A stretch of DNA of 64,000 bases from Pseudoduganella plicata (GTDB taxonomy: Bacteria; Pseudomonadota; Gammaproteobacteria; Burkholderiales; Burkholderiaceae_D), in assembly GCF_004421005.1 (NCBI RefSeq), contig NZ_CP038026.1, forward strand, positions 1,798,001-1,862,000. The letters run 5' to 3'. This document shows positions 17,656 through 26,086 of this stretch, one piece after another. Position 1 is the stretch's first letter. Every line of letters starts with the position of its first letter. A program made the position numbers and the translations under genes. The notes beneath the pieces were generated by a model, which was not told the DNA's origin, did not search any database, and was given only the letters and a program-made list of their open reading frames with translations.

Positions 17656-17758
17656 GATGTCTCCTTCGGTTGACGTTGATGCCAGGGGCGGTTCAGTGGG
17701 CACAGCGCGCGCGGTGAACGAAACCGGACGCATGCAGTCGGCCGGTTGTGCCGTGCGG

Positions 17759-18223
17759 TCAAGCCTGCCCGCGCGTGTCGCACCGGATCGAATAGTGCAG
17801 CGTGGATGGCTGCAGCACGGCGTCGAAATTGATCGGCTCCAGGACGCCGGGCGCCTGCAGCACACCCGTGATGACGAAGCCGATGCGGTTCACGCTGCCG
17901 GCCCGCTGTTCCACGCAGGCCTGCACGTTCGACAGCCGCGGCTCGTGGCGTTCGATGGTGGCGCGCAGGTCGTCGCAGATGCGCTTGCGATCGTCGATGC
18001 TGGACAGGCAGCTGCCGGCGATGTCGGCCAGGCCGTAATTGATGACCGAGGCGGCACAGGCGGGCCAGCCGTCCAGCGCGTCGGCCGGCAGCGCCACGCG
18101 GGTGTTCAGCAGGTCTTCCAGGTCGCGCGCCACGGCGTCCTTCAGTTGTTCCAGCGTCAGCCGGCCGCGAAAACCGCGGTCGCCGAGCAGGCGGTCGAAC
18201 AGACCGGGGGTCAGACCTCTCAT
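17759..18223 (-). CDS. tssE: T6SS baseplate protein TssE (gp25-like)
   Basis: 154-residue wedge component of the T6SS baseplate, related to phage T4 gp25. It begins MRGLTPGLFDRLLGDRG, includes DLEDLLNTRVALPADAL and SVINYGLADIAG, and ends with the gp25-type segment FVITGVLQAPGVLEPINFDAVLQPS. The start is fixed by a GGGAGG site. An intrinsic terminator lies just upstream, between hcp and this gene, so TssE is expected to be made in smaller amounts than Hcp, which fits its stoichiometry. tssF and tssG, its usual partners, do not follow it here. Confidence 0.92.
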   Translation of the reverse strand: MRGLTPGLFDRLLGDRGFRGRLTLEQLKDAVARDLEDLLNTRVALPADALDGWPACAASVINYGLADIAGSCLSSIDDRKRICDDLRATIERHEPRLSNVQACVEQRAGSVNRIGFVITGVLQAPGVLEPINFDAVLQPSTLHYSIRCDTRGQA

Positions 18224-18236
18224 TCCTGCCTCCCTG

Positions 18237-18266
18237 AAAAAAAATGCCGCGGCAAGTGCGCGGCAT
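18237..18266 (-). terminator. Intrinsic terminator between hcp and tssE
   Basis: Perfect 8-bp stem ATGCCGCG/CGCGGCAT with a 7-base loop, followed on the minus strand by eight T residues. It lies after the hcp stop and before the tssE ribosome site, so it would attenuate transcription from hcp into tssE and tssA. Confidence 0.8.
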
Positions 18267-18282
18267 GCGTCGGTGACGCGCG

Positions 18283-18774
18283 TCAGACGATCCGGTTGGC
18301 GGCCAGGTCCCAGCCACCGGAGGTATTGCCGCCCGCGCCGCCCGTGATTTTCTGCTGCGTGTAGCGCCAGCGGATCCTGGAAAACTTGAGTGCGACCGAT
18401 TCGGTCAGGATGTCGCCCTCGTCCACGGACGGCGATACCGCGCCGATCAGCACATTCTCGATTTCGATCTCGTAATACTTGACGCGCTCGCCCATCGCGT
18501 CGGCACGCATGAACTCCAGCTTGGCCTTCGGGATCGTACGGCCCGCCGCGCAGGTCTGCAGCAGGATGGGCGAGGACAGGTCGGCCAGCTTCATGATGAC
18601 GATGTCCTGATGCTCGCAGCGCTCGGCCGTGTGGCCGCCGCCGGTGGACGACGTCGCGGACTTCGGCTGCTCCACGCCCCACGCGACGGATTTGCACTCG
18701 ATCCATTCCTTGTGCCGGTCGTCCGCGGACTCTCCCTTGATGCCATCAATATACAAATAGACGTCGATTGCCAT
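18283..18774 (-). CDS. hcp: T6SS tube protein Hcp (TssD)
   Basis: 163-residue Hcp, the secreted hexameric ring that stacks into the T6SS inner tube. It begins MAIDVYLYIDGIKGES after a strong AGAGGAG site. Family hallmarks are WIECKSVAWGVEQP, the loop HTAERCEHQDIVIMKLADLSSP and YYEIEIENVLIG. It lies 37 bases after tssC. The terminator immediately downstream suggests strong, separate expression. Confidence 0.95.
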   Translation of the reverse strand: MAIDVYLYIDGIKGESADDRHKEWIECKSVAWGVEQPKSATSSTGGGHTAERCEHQDIVIMKLADLSSPILLQTCAAGRTIPKAKLEFMRADAMGERVKYYEIEIENVLIGAVSPSVDEGDILTESVALKFSRIRWRYTQQKITGGAGGNTSGGWDLAANRIV

Positions 18775-18811
18775 TGCATGCTCCTCTTCTGGTGGGTGAT
18801 GGGTGACGGAT

Positions 18812-20290
18812 TCAGACGGCGGTAGTTTTCGGCAGCTCGGCGACGAGCCGCAGCGATACCGTCAGCTCGTCGAGCTGGAAATGCGGACGCAGGAACGACA
18901 CGGCGCGATAGACGCCGGGGCGGCCCGGCACGTCGTGCACCTGCACGGACGCCTCGCGCAGCGGGAACTGCGCCTTCTGCTGCTGGCTGGCGTTATCGTC
19001 CAGCAGCACGTAGCGCATCAGCCAGCGGTTCAGGAAGTCCTCGACGCTGGCAGCGGCCGTGAAGCTGCCGATCTTGTCGCGCATCATGGCCTTCATGTAG
19101 TGGGCGATGCGCGAGACGGCGAAGATGTACTGCAGCTGCGACGACAGCACGGCGTTGGCGTTGGCCGCTTCCGAGCTGTAACGACGCGCCTTCTGTGCCG
19201 ACTGCGCGCCGAAGAAGGCGGCGTAGGCCGTGTTCTTGCAGTGCACCAGCGAGATGAAGCCCAGGTCCGACAGCTCCTTCTCGCGCCGGTCCGTGATCGC
19301 CACCTCGGTGGGGCACTTCAGCGCGATCTCGCCCTCGTCCGTCTTGAACGTATGGGTCGGCAGGTCGTCCACCAGGCCGCCGCCCTCGACGCCGCGGATG
19401 GCGGCGCACCAGCCGAATTCCTCGAACGCCTTGGTGAGCTTGGCGCCGAACGCGTAGGTCGCGTTACACCACAGGTATTTCTGGTGGTCGCTGCCGTCCA
19501 CTTCCTCGACGAAGTTGAAGCCATCCACCGTCGTGCCATCGACCGGATTGAAGGGCAGCCGGCCCAGGAAGCGCGGCAGGGTCAGGCCCACGTAACGGGC
19601 GTCTTCCGATTCGCGGAACGCCTTCCACTTGGCGTATTCCACGGTATCGAACACCTTGGCCAGGTCGCGCGGCTTGCCCAGGTCGCCGAAGCCTTCCAGC
19701 CCGAACAGCTCCGGCGCGGCAGCCGTGACGAATGGCGCGTGCGCGGCGGCAGCCACGTGCGACATCTGTTCGATGAAGTACATGTCCTCGGGCTGGCGTG
19801 AAATCTCGAAGTCGCCCAGCAGCGCGGCAAACGGCGCGCCGCCGAACGTGCCGAATTCTTCCTCGTAGACCTTCTTGAACATCGTGCTCTGGTCGAATTC
19901 GAGCGCGCTCTGGAAGTCGCGCACCAGTTCGCGCTTGGTGGCGTTGAGCATGCGCACCTTCAGCCCCGGGCCCGTGGCCGTGTTGCGCACCAGGTAGTGC
20001 AGGCCGGCCCAGCTCTGCTCCAGCTTCTGGAATTCGGGCGCATGCATGATGGCCGACAGCTGGCTTGATATCAGCCGGTCCAGTTCCGCCACGCGGTTGT
20101 CCAGTGTGGCCGACAGGCTGTGCGAGATGACGACCTGGCCGTCCATCACCTGCTGTACCAGTTCGCCGATGATGTCCTTGGCGCGCGCATGTTCGACGGT
20201 GGACTTGGCAACCTTGCTGCGTTCGACGATTTCGTCGAGCAGGCCGTCGTCCGCGTACGCCGGCGCCGTGACTTGCATTTGTGCCGACAT
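18812..20290 (-). CDS. tssC: T6SS sheath large subunit TssC (VipB)
   Basis: 492-residue sheath protein that forms the contractile outer tube with TssB. Hallmarks are FQKLEQSWAGLHYLV, FGGAPFAALLGDFEI, the LPRFLGRLPF segment and AHYMKAMMRDKIGS. The C-terminal handshake and core end in LDELTVSLRLVAELP. It starts one base after the tssB stop, the usual tightly coupled pair, and precedes hcp. Confidence 0.96.
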   Translation of the reverse strand: MSAQMQVTAPAYADDGLLDEIVERSKVAKSTVEHARAKDIIGELVQQVMDGQVVISHSLSATLDNRVAELDRLISSQLSAIMHAPEFQKLEQSWAGLHYLVRNTATGPGLKVRMLNATKRELVRDFQSALEFDQSTMFKKVYEEEFGTFGGAPFAALLGDFEISRQPEDMYFIEQMSHVAAAAHAPFVTAAAPELFGLEGFGDLGKPRDLAKVFDTVEYAKWKAFRESEDARYVGLTLPRFLGRLPFNPVDGTTVDGFNFVEEVDGSDHQKYLWCNATYAFGAKLTKAFEEFGWCAAIRGVEGGGLVDDLPTHTFKTDEGEIALKCPTEVAITDRREKELSDLGFISLVHCKNTAYAAFFGAQSAQKARRYSSEAANANAVLSSQLQYIFAVSRIAHYMKAMMRDKIGSFTAAASVEDFLNRWLMRYVLLDDNASQQQKAQFPLREASVQVHDVPGRPGVYRAVSFLRPHFQLDELTVSLRLVAELPKTTAV

Positions 20291-20291
20291 G

Positions 20292-20792
20292 TCATTCCTC
20301 CCCGTCCGGCGGTTCGATTTTCGCCAGCTGCTCGGTGCTGGCCAGCAGGTCGGTCAGGATGTCATCCAGTTTGTCGTTCCCTGCCAGCTTGTTGCGCAGG
20401 TCGGCCAGCTTGGCCCGTGCGTCGAGCAGGCGTGCCAGCGGCGCTACCTGGCGCACGATGGCTTCGGGACGGAAATCGGCCATGGAGCGGAAATGCAGTT
20501 CGACAGCCAGATCGCCGTCGCCCGTCAGGCAGTTGGGCGCCTGGAAGCGGGCCACCGGCTCCACGCCGGCCAGCACCTCGTCGAAGTTGCCGTTGTCGAC
20601 ATTGACGAACTTGCGTTCCTTCAGGCGCTTGTGCTCCTTGTCGGCGTTGCCGCCGTAGTCGCCCACGACGCCCAGCACGAACGGCAGCTCCTTGTTTTCC
20701 ATCGCGTCGCCGATTTCCACGTCATACGTCATCTGCACCCGGGGTGGCCTCACCTTGTTGAGGCGCTTCTGCACACTGTCGCCGTTTGCCAT
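20292..20792 (-). CDS. tssB: T6SS sheath small subunit TssB (VipA)
   Basis: 166-residue sheath protein that co-polymerises with TssC. It begins MANGDSVQKRLNKVRPPRVQMTYDVE with the typical VQMTYDVEIGDA segment and ELPFVLGVVGDY, followed by the core-forming MADFRPEAIV and the C-terminal helix that binds ClpV (LRNKLAGNDKLDDILTDLL). It is nine bases downstream of the TPR lipoprotein gene and one base upstream of tssC. No clpV is present in the window to recycle the sheath. Confidence 0.95.
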   Translation of the reverse strand: MANGDSVQKRLNKVRPPRVQMTYDVEIGDAMENKELPFVLGVVGDYGGNADKEHKRLKERKFVNVDNGNFDEVLAGVEPVARFQAPNCLTGDGDLAVELHFRSMADFRPEAIVRQVAPLARLLDARAKLADLRNKLAGNDKLDDILTDLLASTEQLAKIEPPDGEE

Positions 20793-20801
20793 ATTCGCTC
20801 C

Positions 20802-21419
20802 TTATTTGAGGGCGCCGAACGGATCGGCGCTGTTCGACTGCGACGTCACCGCGGCCGCCGGTTTGTGGCCCGGAGAGCCGCTGTTGACCATGGCGGGGCG
20901 CGGCCTGACGACCGGCCGGATCGGTTTCTGCACGGCCGGCACCAGCACGTCCTCGCCCAGGCTCGTGCGCAGCAGCCCGGCCAGGTGCTGGGCTTCCGTG
21001 CGCAGCGGGCCGCCCAGGTGGTTTTGCCTGCTCAGGTCGGCCAGCGCCTTGGTGGACAGGCGCAGGCCGCTGACGGCAACGATGCTGTTGCCCTGGCGGT
21101 CGTTCGGATCGCGCTGCAGCCCTTCGAGCGCGTTGTTGATCGCCTCGCCGTACGCGCTCCGGTCGAATTTGAGCTGGGCGATCTGGATCCATGGCGATTT
21201 CTCGGCCGGGAATTTGGTTCCGGCGCTGCGCAGTATCGAGCAGGCGCGGTCGACGTCGCCGGCGGCAACGCTGCGTTCGGCCTCGGCGATGGCGCTGCTC
21301 AAGGTCGCGCCGCCCGCGGCCGTGGCGCTGGTAGTGGAATCGGTGGCGCAGCCGCACAGCAGCAATGCGCTGGCGATCAGGGTCAGTGCGGGCAGTACGG
21401 GTCGTAAGGTGTTTCTCAT
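20802..21419 (-). CDS. T6SS-associated TPR-like lipoprotein
   Basis: 205-residue predicted lipoprotein at the head of the leftward tss block. The signal peptide ends in a lipobox LCGC with Cys24 as the lipidated residue. The body (about 30-150) is helical and TPR-like (AIAEAERSVAAGDVDRACSIL, YGEAINNALEGLQRDPNDR). A Pro-rich C-terminal tail (PIRPVVRPRPAMVNS) follows and could reach through peptidoglycan. The start at 21419 puts AGGAG six bases upstream; an ATG two codons earlier would sit directly on that site. It is divergent from tssJ. Related lipoproteins occur next to tssB in other T6SS loci, but I cannot name a function. Confidence 0.8.
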   Translation of the reverse strand: MRNTLRPVLPALTLIASALLLCGCATDSTTSATAAGGATLSSAIAEAERSVAAGDVDRACSILRSAGTKFPAEKSPWIQIAQLKFDRSAYGEAINNALEGLQRDPNDRQGNSIVAVSGLRLSTKALADLSRQNHLGGPLRTEAQHLAGLLRTSLGEDVLVPAVQKPIRPVVRPRPAMVNSGSPGHKPAAAVTSQSNSADPFGALK

Positions 21420-21610
21420 AGTCATCTCCTGGCAAGCGGTGGAGGCCATTATTGGAGAGTTACCTGTGGAAAGAATTGCGCTGACGCAAAATATTGGGTG
21501 CCTGGGCATTGCCCCTGATGCCCGCTTGCGCCCTCGCAATGGGGACGAATGATGCATTGGGTTAAATGAACCTCCAATGTTCTTGTCCGCTGGAATCAAA
21601 AGGAGTCACC

Positions 21611-22177
21611 ATGCGACGCTTCACAACCTGCCTTGTCTTGGCTGCCACCGTGGCCACGGTGTCCGGCTGCGCCGCCACACTCGGCGCCTTCGGGCTGTCC
21701 TCGCCGCGCCACGTGTCGGAGGCCGACCGGCCGCCGCGCGTGATCGACCTGCGGCTGCATGCGGCCGATGGGCTGAACGGCGGCAACGGCGGCCCGCCGC
21801 TGGCCCTTGTCGCACGCGTCTACACGCTGCGCCGGGCCGAGACATTCGAACGCATGCCGTATCACGCGTTTACCAATGCGCATACCGAGAAGGAGATGCT
21901 GGGGTCGGATCTGCTGGACGTGCGCGAAGTGCTGCTGATTCCGGGCCAACGCCATGAGGTGCGCGAGAAGGTCACCCGCGAGGCCGGCTTCATCGGCGTC
22001 GTGGCGCTGTTCCGCGCACCGGACGGCCAGCGCTGGCGCGCCGCATTCCCGACCGCCGACGCGGAAAGAGCCGGCATCACGGTCGGCCTGCACGGCTGCG
22101 CGATGACGGTCGGCGACGGCACGCCCGCCCGCCAGCGCCAGCTGGCGCGGCCCCTGTCCGAAGCGCAGTGCGGCTGA
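21611..22177 (+). CDS. tssJ: T6SS outer-membrane lipoprotein TssJ
   Basis: 188-residue lipoprotein that anchors TssM to the outer membrane. The signal peptide ends in VSGC with Cys20 as the lipid site. The transthyretin-like domain shows the family's RVIDLRLHAADGLN...GGPPLALVARVYTL, the DLLDVREVLLIPGQ loop and GFIGVVALFRAPDGQRWRA. The start has AGGAG five bases upstream. It is the first gene of the rightward tssJ-tssK-tssL operon. Confidence 0.92.
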   Translation: MRRFTTCLVLAATVATVSGCAATLGAFGLSSPRHVSEADRPPRVIDLRLHAADGLNGGNGGPPLALVARVYTLRRAETFERMPYHAFTNAHTEKEMLGSDLLDVREVLLIPGQRHEVREKVTREAGFIGVVALFRAPDGQRWRAAFPTADAERAGITVGLHGCAMTVGDGTPARQRQLARPLSEAQCG

Positions 22178-22203
22178 AGCCTAAAAATCACGAGGAGAAC
22201 GTC

Positions 22204-23565
22204 ATGGCGATTCCATCCAAGGTGCTGTGGGCCGAAGGATTGTTCCTGCGCCCGCAGCACTTCCAGCAGCAGGACAGCTACCACGAGGCGCGCGTGGCGC
22301 AGATGGCGCGCGCCCTCCACCCATACCTGTGGGGCGTGCAGCGTGTCGAGTGGGACAACGCGGCGCTGCGCAACGACACGCTGCGCGTCGACGCCCTGTG
22401 CGCGATCTTCCGCGATGGCGAAATCGTCGACGCGCCGGACAGCGACCTGCTGCCGCCGGCAGTCGACCTGTCCGCGCTGCCTGCCGCCGTGCAGGAGATC
22501 ACGTATTACGCGGCGCTGCCGGCACTGGCGCGCGACAGCAGCAATTACCTGGCGGTCGACGACGACGGCAGCGTGGCGCATCGCACCGCTGCCCGCTTCA
22601 CCCAGGCCGACCGCGCCACGCCGGACCTGTTCACGCAGGCCGTGTCGGCGGAGGTATCGTACCTGCGCAAGGCGCCGCGGCTGCTGTCCGACCTCGATCC
22701 GCGCGGCAGCTTCGACTGTCTGGCACTGGTGCGGCTGCGCCGCCTCGTCACCGGCGGCTTTGAGCCCGACCCCGCGTTCGTCGCACCCAGCGTCTCGCTG
22801 GCTGGCGCGCCGCCGTTGCGCAATCGCCTGGAGCGGCTGCTGGAAGCGCTGCAGGCCAAGGTCAATGCATTGCAGGGCCATATGCGCGAACCGAGCCGCA
22901 ACGTCATCGAGTTCCGCTCCGGCGACGTGTCGGCGTTCTGGCTGCTGCACACCGTCAGCACGGCTGCCGCAAGCCTGATGCACTATCTGCACCATCCCGG
23001 CCTGCATCCGGAGCGCCTGTTCGAAGCCTTGCTGGGCCTCGCCGGCGCTTTGACGACGTACTCGAAGAACTACCATCTGGCCAACCTGCCCGCCTACCGC
23101 CACGAGGCGCCGGGCGAGTGCTTCGGCCAGCTCGATGCGATCGTGCGCGACCTGCTCGATACCGTGATTTCGTCGCGCTGCTTCTCTATCGCGCTGACGG
23201 AGGACAAACCGTCCTACCACCTGGGCAAGCTCGATTCGGGCAAGATCGGCGCCGGCACGACCTTGTACCTGGCCATCGGCGCGGCGATGCCGACGCACGA
23301 ACTGGTGGACATCGTACCCGTGCGGGTCAAGGCGGGCGCGCCGGACGACGTCGAGAAATGCGTCCTCACCGCACTGCCGGGCGTGAAGATCGCCCATGCG
23401 CCGCAGGTGCCGGCCGCCATTCCCGTGCGTCCCGAGACGTGTTACTTCGTGCTGGAGAACCGCGGCGTGCTGTATGAGCAGATGCTGAAGGCGCAGTCGG
23501 TCTGCATCTACGTCCCGGCCGGCATGCGCGACCTGCGCGTCGAACTGATCGCGGTGACGGCATGA
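22204..23565 (+). CDS. tssK: T6SS baseplate protein TssK
   Basis: 453-residue trimeric adaptor linking baseplate to the TssL/TssM membrane complex. It begins MAIPSKVLWAEGLFLRPQHFQQQD, the conserved TssK N-terminal shell motif, after GAGGAG. The helical middle includes FWLLHTVSTAAASLMHYL, and the C-terminal head carries PSYHLGKLDSGKIG and CYFVLENRGVLYEQM. Its stop overlaps the start of tssL (ATGA). Confidence 0.95.
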   Translation: MAIPSKVLWAEGLFLRPQHFQQQDSYHEARVAQMARALHPYLWGVQRVEWDNAALRNDTLRVDALCAIFRDGEIVDAPDSDLLPPAVDLSALPAAVQEITYYAALPALARDSSNYLAVDDDGSVAHRTAARFTQADRATPDLFTQAVSAEVSYLRKAPRLLSDLDPRGSFDCLALVRLRRLVTGGFEPDPAFVAPSVSLAGAPPLRNRLERLLEALQAKVNALQGHMREPSRNVIEFRSGDVSAFWLLHTVSTAAASLMHYLHHPGLHPERLFEALLGLAGALTTYSKNYHLANLPAYRHEAPGECFGQLDAIVRDLLDTVISSRCFSIALTEDKPSYHLGKLDSGKIGAGTTLYLAIGAAMPTHELVDIVPVRVKAGAPDDVEKCVLTALPGVKIAHAPQVPAAIPVRPETCYFVLENRGVLYEQMLKAQSVCIYVPAGMRDLRVELIAVTA

Positions 23566-24338
23566 GCGCCCGCATCGAACGGCGCGGCGCGCCGTCCCTG
23601 TCCGCCAGGAACCCCGTGACGCAGGACGGCGTTCGCATGCACTCGCTGCTGGACCTGCTGCACGAGGGCTTTCATATGCTGTTCCTGCTCAAATCCGGAT
23701 CCGCGCCGCCGGGCGAGCAGGAATTCGAACAGCTGATCGTGGACTACCTGCGCGATTTCGAACGCGAGGCGCACAAGCTGCGCGCCGACGTGGAGGACAT
23801 CGAGGCGGCGAAGTATGCGTACTGCGCGGCGCTGGACGAAATCGTCCTCGCCTCGCAGTTCCCGCTGCGCGAAACGTGGGAACGGCGGCCGCTGCAGTTG
23901 CGGCTGTTCGGCGACCAGCTGGCGGGCGAGCACTTCTTCGACCGCCTGGAAGCGCTGCGCACGACGGGTGCTGCGCGGCTGCAGTCGCTGCAGGTGTTTC
24001 ATATGTGCCTGCTGCTGGGATTCCACGGCAGGTATGCCTTGGACGGCGCCGACAAGCTGGCCTGCATGGCGGCGCGGCTGGGCGACGAGATCGCCCACAT
24101 GAAAGGCAAGCGCACCGGCTTCGCGCCGCGCGCGGGACGGCCGGACCAGGTCGTGCACAAGCTGCGCAGCAACGTGCCGCTGTGGGGCCTGTCGGCGCTG
24201 TTTGGCTTGCTGGGAGTGAGTGTCTATACCGGCCTGCGCACGTCGCTGCAGCACGGCACGCAGGATGCAATGGCCGGCTATGCGGACCTGATCAAGCTGG
24301 CGCCACGTCCGGCCAGCCTGACCATCACGCTGCCGTGA
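23562..24338 (+). CDS. tssL: T6SS inner-membrane protein TssL (DotU)
   Basis: 258-residue tail-anchored inner-membrane protein of the TssJLM complex. A cytoplasmic hook-like helical domain (about residues 20-200: LLDLLHEGFHMLFLLKSG, YCAALDEIVLASQFP, RLFGDQLAGEHFFDRLE, VFHMCLLLGFHGRY) is followed by one TM helix (about 205-223). Only ~30 periplasmic residues follow, so there is no fused OmpA-like domain. That peptidoglycan-binding role may fall to the separate OmpA/BON gene, which abuts its 3' end on the opposite strand with no spacer. Confidence 0.93.
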   Translation: MSARIERRGAPSLSARNPVTQDGVRMHSLLDLLHEGFHMLFLLKSGSAPPGEQEFEQLIVDYLRDFEREAHKLRADVEDIEAAKYAYCAALDEIVLASQFPLRETWERRPLQLRLFGDQLAGEHFFDRLEALRTTGAARLQSLQVFHMCLLLGFHGRYALDGADKLACMAARLGDEIAHMKGKRTGFAPRAGRPDQVVHKLRSNVPLWGLSALFGLLGVSVYTGLRTSLQHGTQDAMAGYADLIKLAPRPASLTITLP

Positions 24339-25109
24339 TCATTCGGCGACGCGGAATTCGATACGCCGGTTCCGCGCCCGCCCGTCCGCCGTGGCGTTGT
24401 CCGCCACGGGACGGTCGGGCCCCTGCCCCGACACATTGATCATCGCCGGATCGATCGCCTTGCCGGAGAGGTAGGTGCGCACGGCCTCGGCGCGCGCCAG
24501 GCTCAGATTCAGATTGCTTTCGCGCAGGCCGGTGTTGTCCGTATGCCCGATTACCTCCACCTTCTTGCCCTTCACCTTCAGCAGTGCGGCCGCCATCTCG
24601 TCCAGGATGGACAGGCCGGACGGACGGATGACCGCCTGGCCGCTTTCGAATTCGATGATGCGCTTGCCCAGCGTCGTGTCCAGCAGGTTCTGTTCGGCCG
24701 CGCTGACGCGCAGGCCGTTGCGCACGACGTAGGTGGGATTCAGGCTGGCCGCGATGTCGCCGGCGATCTGCTGGCGCTGTGCCTCGTTGGCGACCTCGCC
24801 GCGCACGGAGACATTGTTGCCGTCGACTTTGAGCTGCCCCTTGCTGATCAGTTTCAGGTTCGGCCCGATCAGCTTCTGCACGTAGGCGTTCCAGTTCGGC
24901 GGCAGCACCACGTTGCCGATCGCGATCTGGTCGACCACGCGCTCGGGACCATATAGCTCGCGCACGCGCGCCAGCATGGCGGCCTTGCTGGCCTCGTCCG
25001 GCACCGTGCCGCTGACGAGGATCTGGTTCGGCATGGGCGTGACGGGCGCGGGCGTCTGTGCGGAGGCGGCGGTGCACAACAAGGTCAGGACACAGCAGGT
25101 ATAACGCAT
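24339..25109 (-). CDS. OmpA-family protein with BON-like repeats (T6SS-linked)
   Basis: 256-residue exported protein. The signal peptide MRYTCCVLTLLCTAASAQ fits type I cleavage, without a lipobox. Two BON-like segments follow (about residues 28-75 and 85-125: QILVSGTVPDEASKAAMLARV and GQLKVDGNNVSVRGEVANEAQ). The C-terminal OmpA domain (about 140-256) has the peptidoglycan-binding pattern GHTDNTGLRESNLNLSLARA...GQGPDRPVADNATADGRARNRRIEF. The start has AAGGAG six bases upstream. It is 11 bases downstream of tagF, so it is co-transcribed with tssM and tagF, and it likely anchors the machine to the cell wall in place of the missing TssL extension. Confidence 0.85.
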   Translation of the reverse strand: MRYTCCVLTLLCTAASAQTPAPVTPMPNQILVSGTVPDEASKAAMLARVRELYGPERVVDQIAIGNVVLPPNWNAYVQKLIGPNLKLISKGQLKVDGNNVSVRGEVANEAQRQQIAGDIAASLNPTYVVRNGLRVSAAEQNLLDTTLGKRIIEFESGQAVIRPSGLSILDEMAAALLKVKGKKVEVIGHTDNTGLRESNLNLSLARAEAVRTYLSGKAIDPAMINVSGQGPDRPVADNATADGRARNRRIEFRVAE

Positions 25110-25120
25110 GAAAGGCTCCT

Positions 25121-26086
25121 TCACGAAAAGGTTGCGTGGAACAGGTCCGCCGCCGCGCGCAGCGACAGGCTGTCGTGCGCCAGGCCGGCCGCCAGCCGCT
25201 GCACGGCATGGTCGTCCCGGATCACGTCGGCAACCCAGTCCGTATCGTCGAAGACGATCAGCTGTTCGGTCGCATATTCCGGGTCGATGATGGCGCGCAG
25301 CGTGGCCGGCGTGGCGCCGGCAAAACCAACGATGAACACGGGCTGCGCGCGCAACTGGGTCATGAACAGCGCCAGCTCGATGCCCTGCTGGCGCAGGAAC
25401 GGTGCGATGAGCGCCAGCCAGAACGCCGCCACGGCGGGCCGCAGCGCCTCGTCGCGCGGCAGCGGCAGGGCCAGGCTGCGCTCCAGCTGACGGTTGCCCG
25501 TCCACCGGAACGGCTGCAGCAGCAGGCCGATGGCCAGCACGATGCCGCGCGCGTCGTAGCGGGTGCCCGCGCCGGCCAGCAACGCGTCCAGCGCCGCCAC
25601 GTCGTGGGCGGCGGCAAAGGCCGCCAGCGCGCCGTCATGTCCCGCCCGCACCATGTCGGCATCGACGCTTGCCGCGGTCACTGCCTGAAGCGGGCCGGCC
25701 GGGTCCGCGGCGGCATGGACCCCGGCCGCGAGTTGACCCTGCTGGCACCAAGCGCCGGCCAGCGCCAGCGGACTGGCGGGAAGGAATTCGTCCGGCTGCG
25801 CCACCTCCAGCGTGCTCATGACGATGAACGGAAAACGCCGGCCGGACAGGTCGCGGCTGGCCAGCAGGTGGCCTGCAACGACGTGCCGGCAATGAGGCCC
25901 GACAAACGCGAAATGCAGCGGCGCCAACGCGTCGTAATGCAGCTTCCAGCGCGTGTTGGTGGCCAGCTCCGCCAGGGTCGCGTCGAGCCAGGCGTCCAGC
26001 AGGCCGCCCAGCGCGTGCTGCTCGCCGGAGCGGACAAAGTCGGGGCGTGCCGCCAGTTTGCCGAAATAGCCGATACGGGCGCTCAT
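25121..26086 (-). CDS. tagF: T6SS-associated protein TagF
   Basis: 321-residue TagF, a post-translational repressor of T6SS activity in Pseudomonas and Agrobacterium. It begins MSARIGYFGKLAARPDFVRS, the family's GYFGKLPxxGDF-like opening, followed by LLDAWLDATLAEL and the C-terminal MTQLRAQPVFIVGFAGATPATLRAIIDPEY. Its start overlaps the tssM stop by four bases (ATGA). The kinase/phosphatase partners PpkA and PppA are not in the window, so the regulatory circuit is incomplete here. It is not fused to a PppA domain. Confidence 0.9.
   Translation of the reverse strand: MSARIGYFGKLAARPDFVRSGEQHALGGLLDAWLDATLAELATNTRWKLHYDALAPLHFAFVGPHCRHVVAGHLLASRDLSGRRFPFIVMSTLEVAQPDEFLPASPLALAGAWCQQGQLAAGVHAAADPAGPLQAVTAASVDADMVRAGHDGALAAFAAAHDVAALDALLAGAGTRYDARGIVLAIGLLLQPFRWTGNRQLERSLALPLPRDEALRPAVAAFWLALIAPFLRQQGIELALFMTQLRAQPVFIVGFAGATPATLRAIIDPEYATEQLIVFDDTDWVADVIRDDHAVQRLAAGLAHDSLSLRAAADLFHATFS

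Noticed and set aside
18205-18219. GGGGTCAGACC inside the start of tssE, resembling the 36.2-kb palindrome
   Set aside because: Only one arm is present and the bases are explained as codons of the conserved TssE N-terminus.
21466-21480. Possible sigma-54 promoter (TGTGG...TTGCG) between the TPR lipoprotein and tssJ
   Set aside because: Spacing between GG and GC is 8 bases instead of 10.
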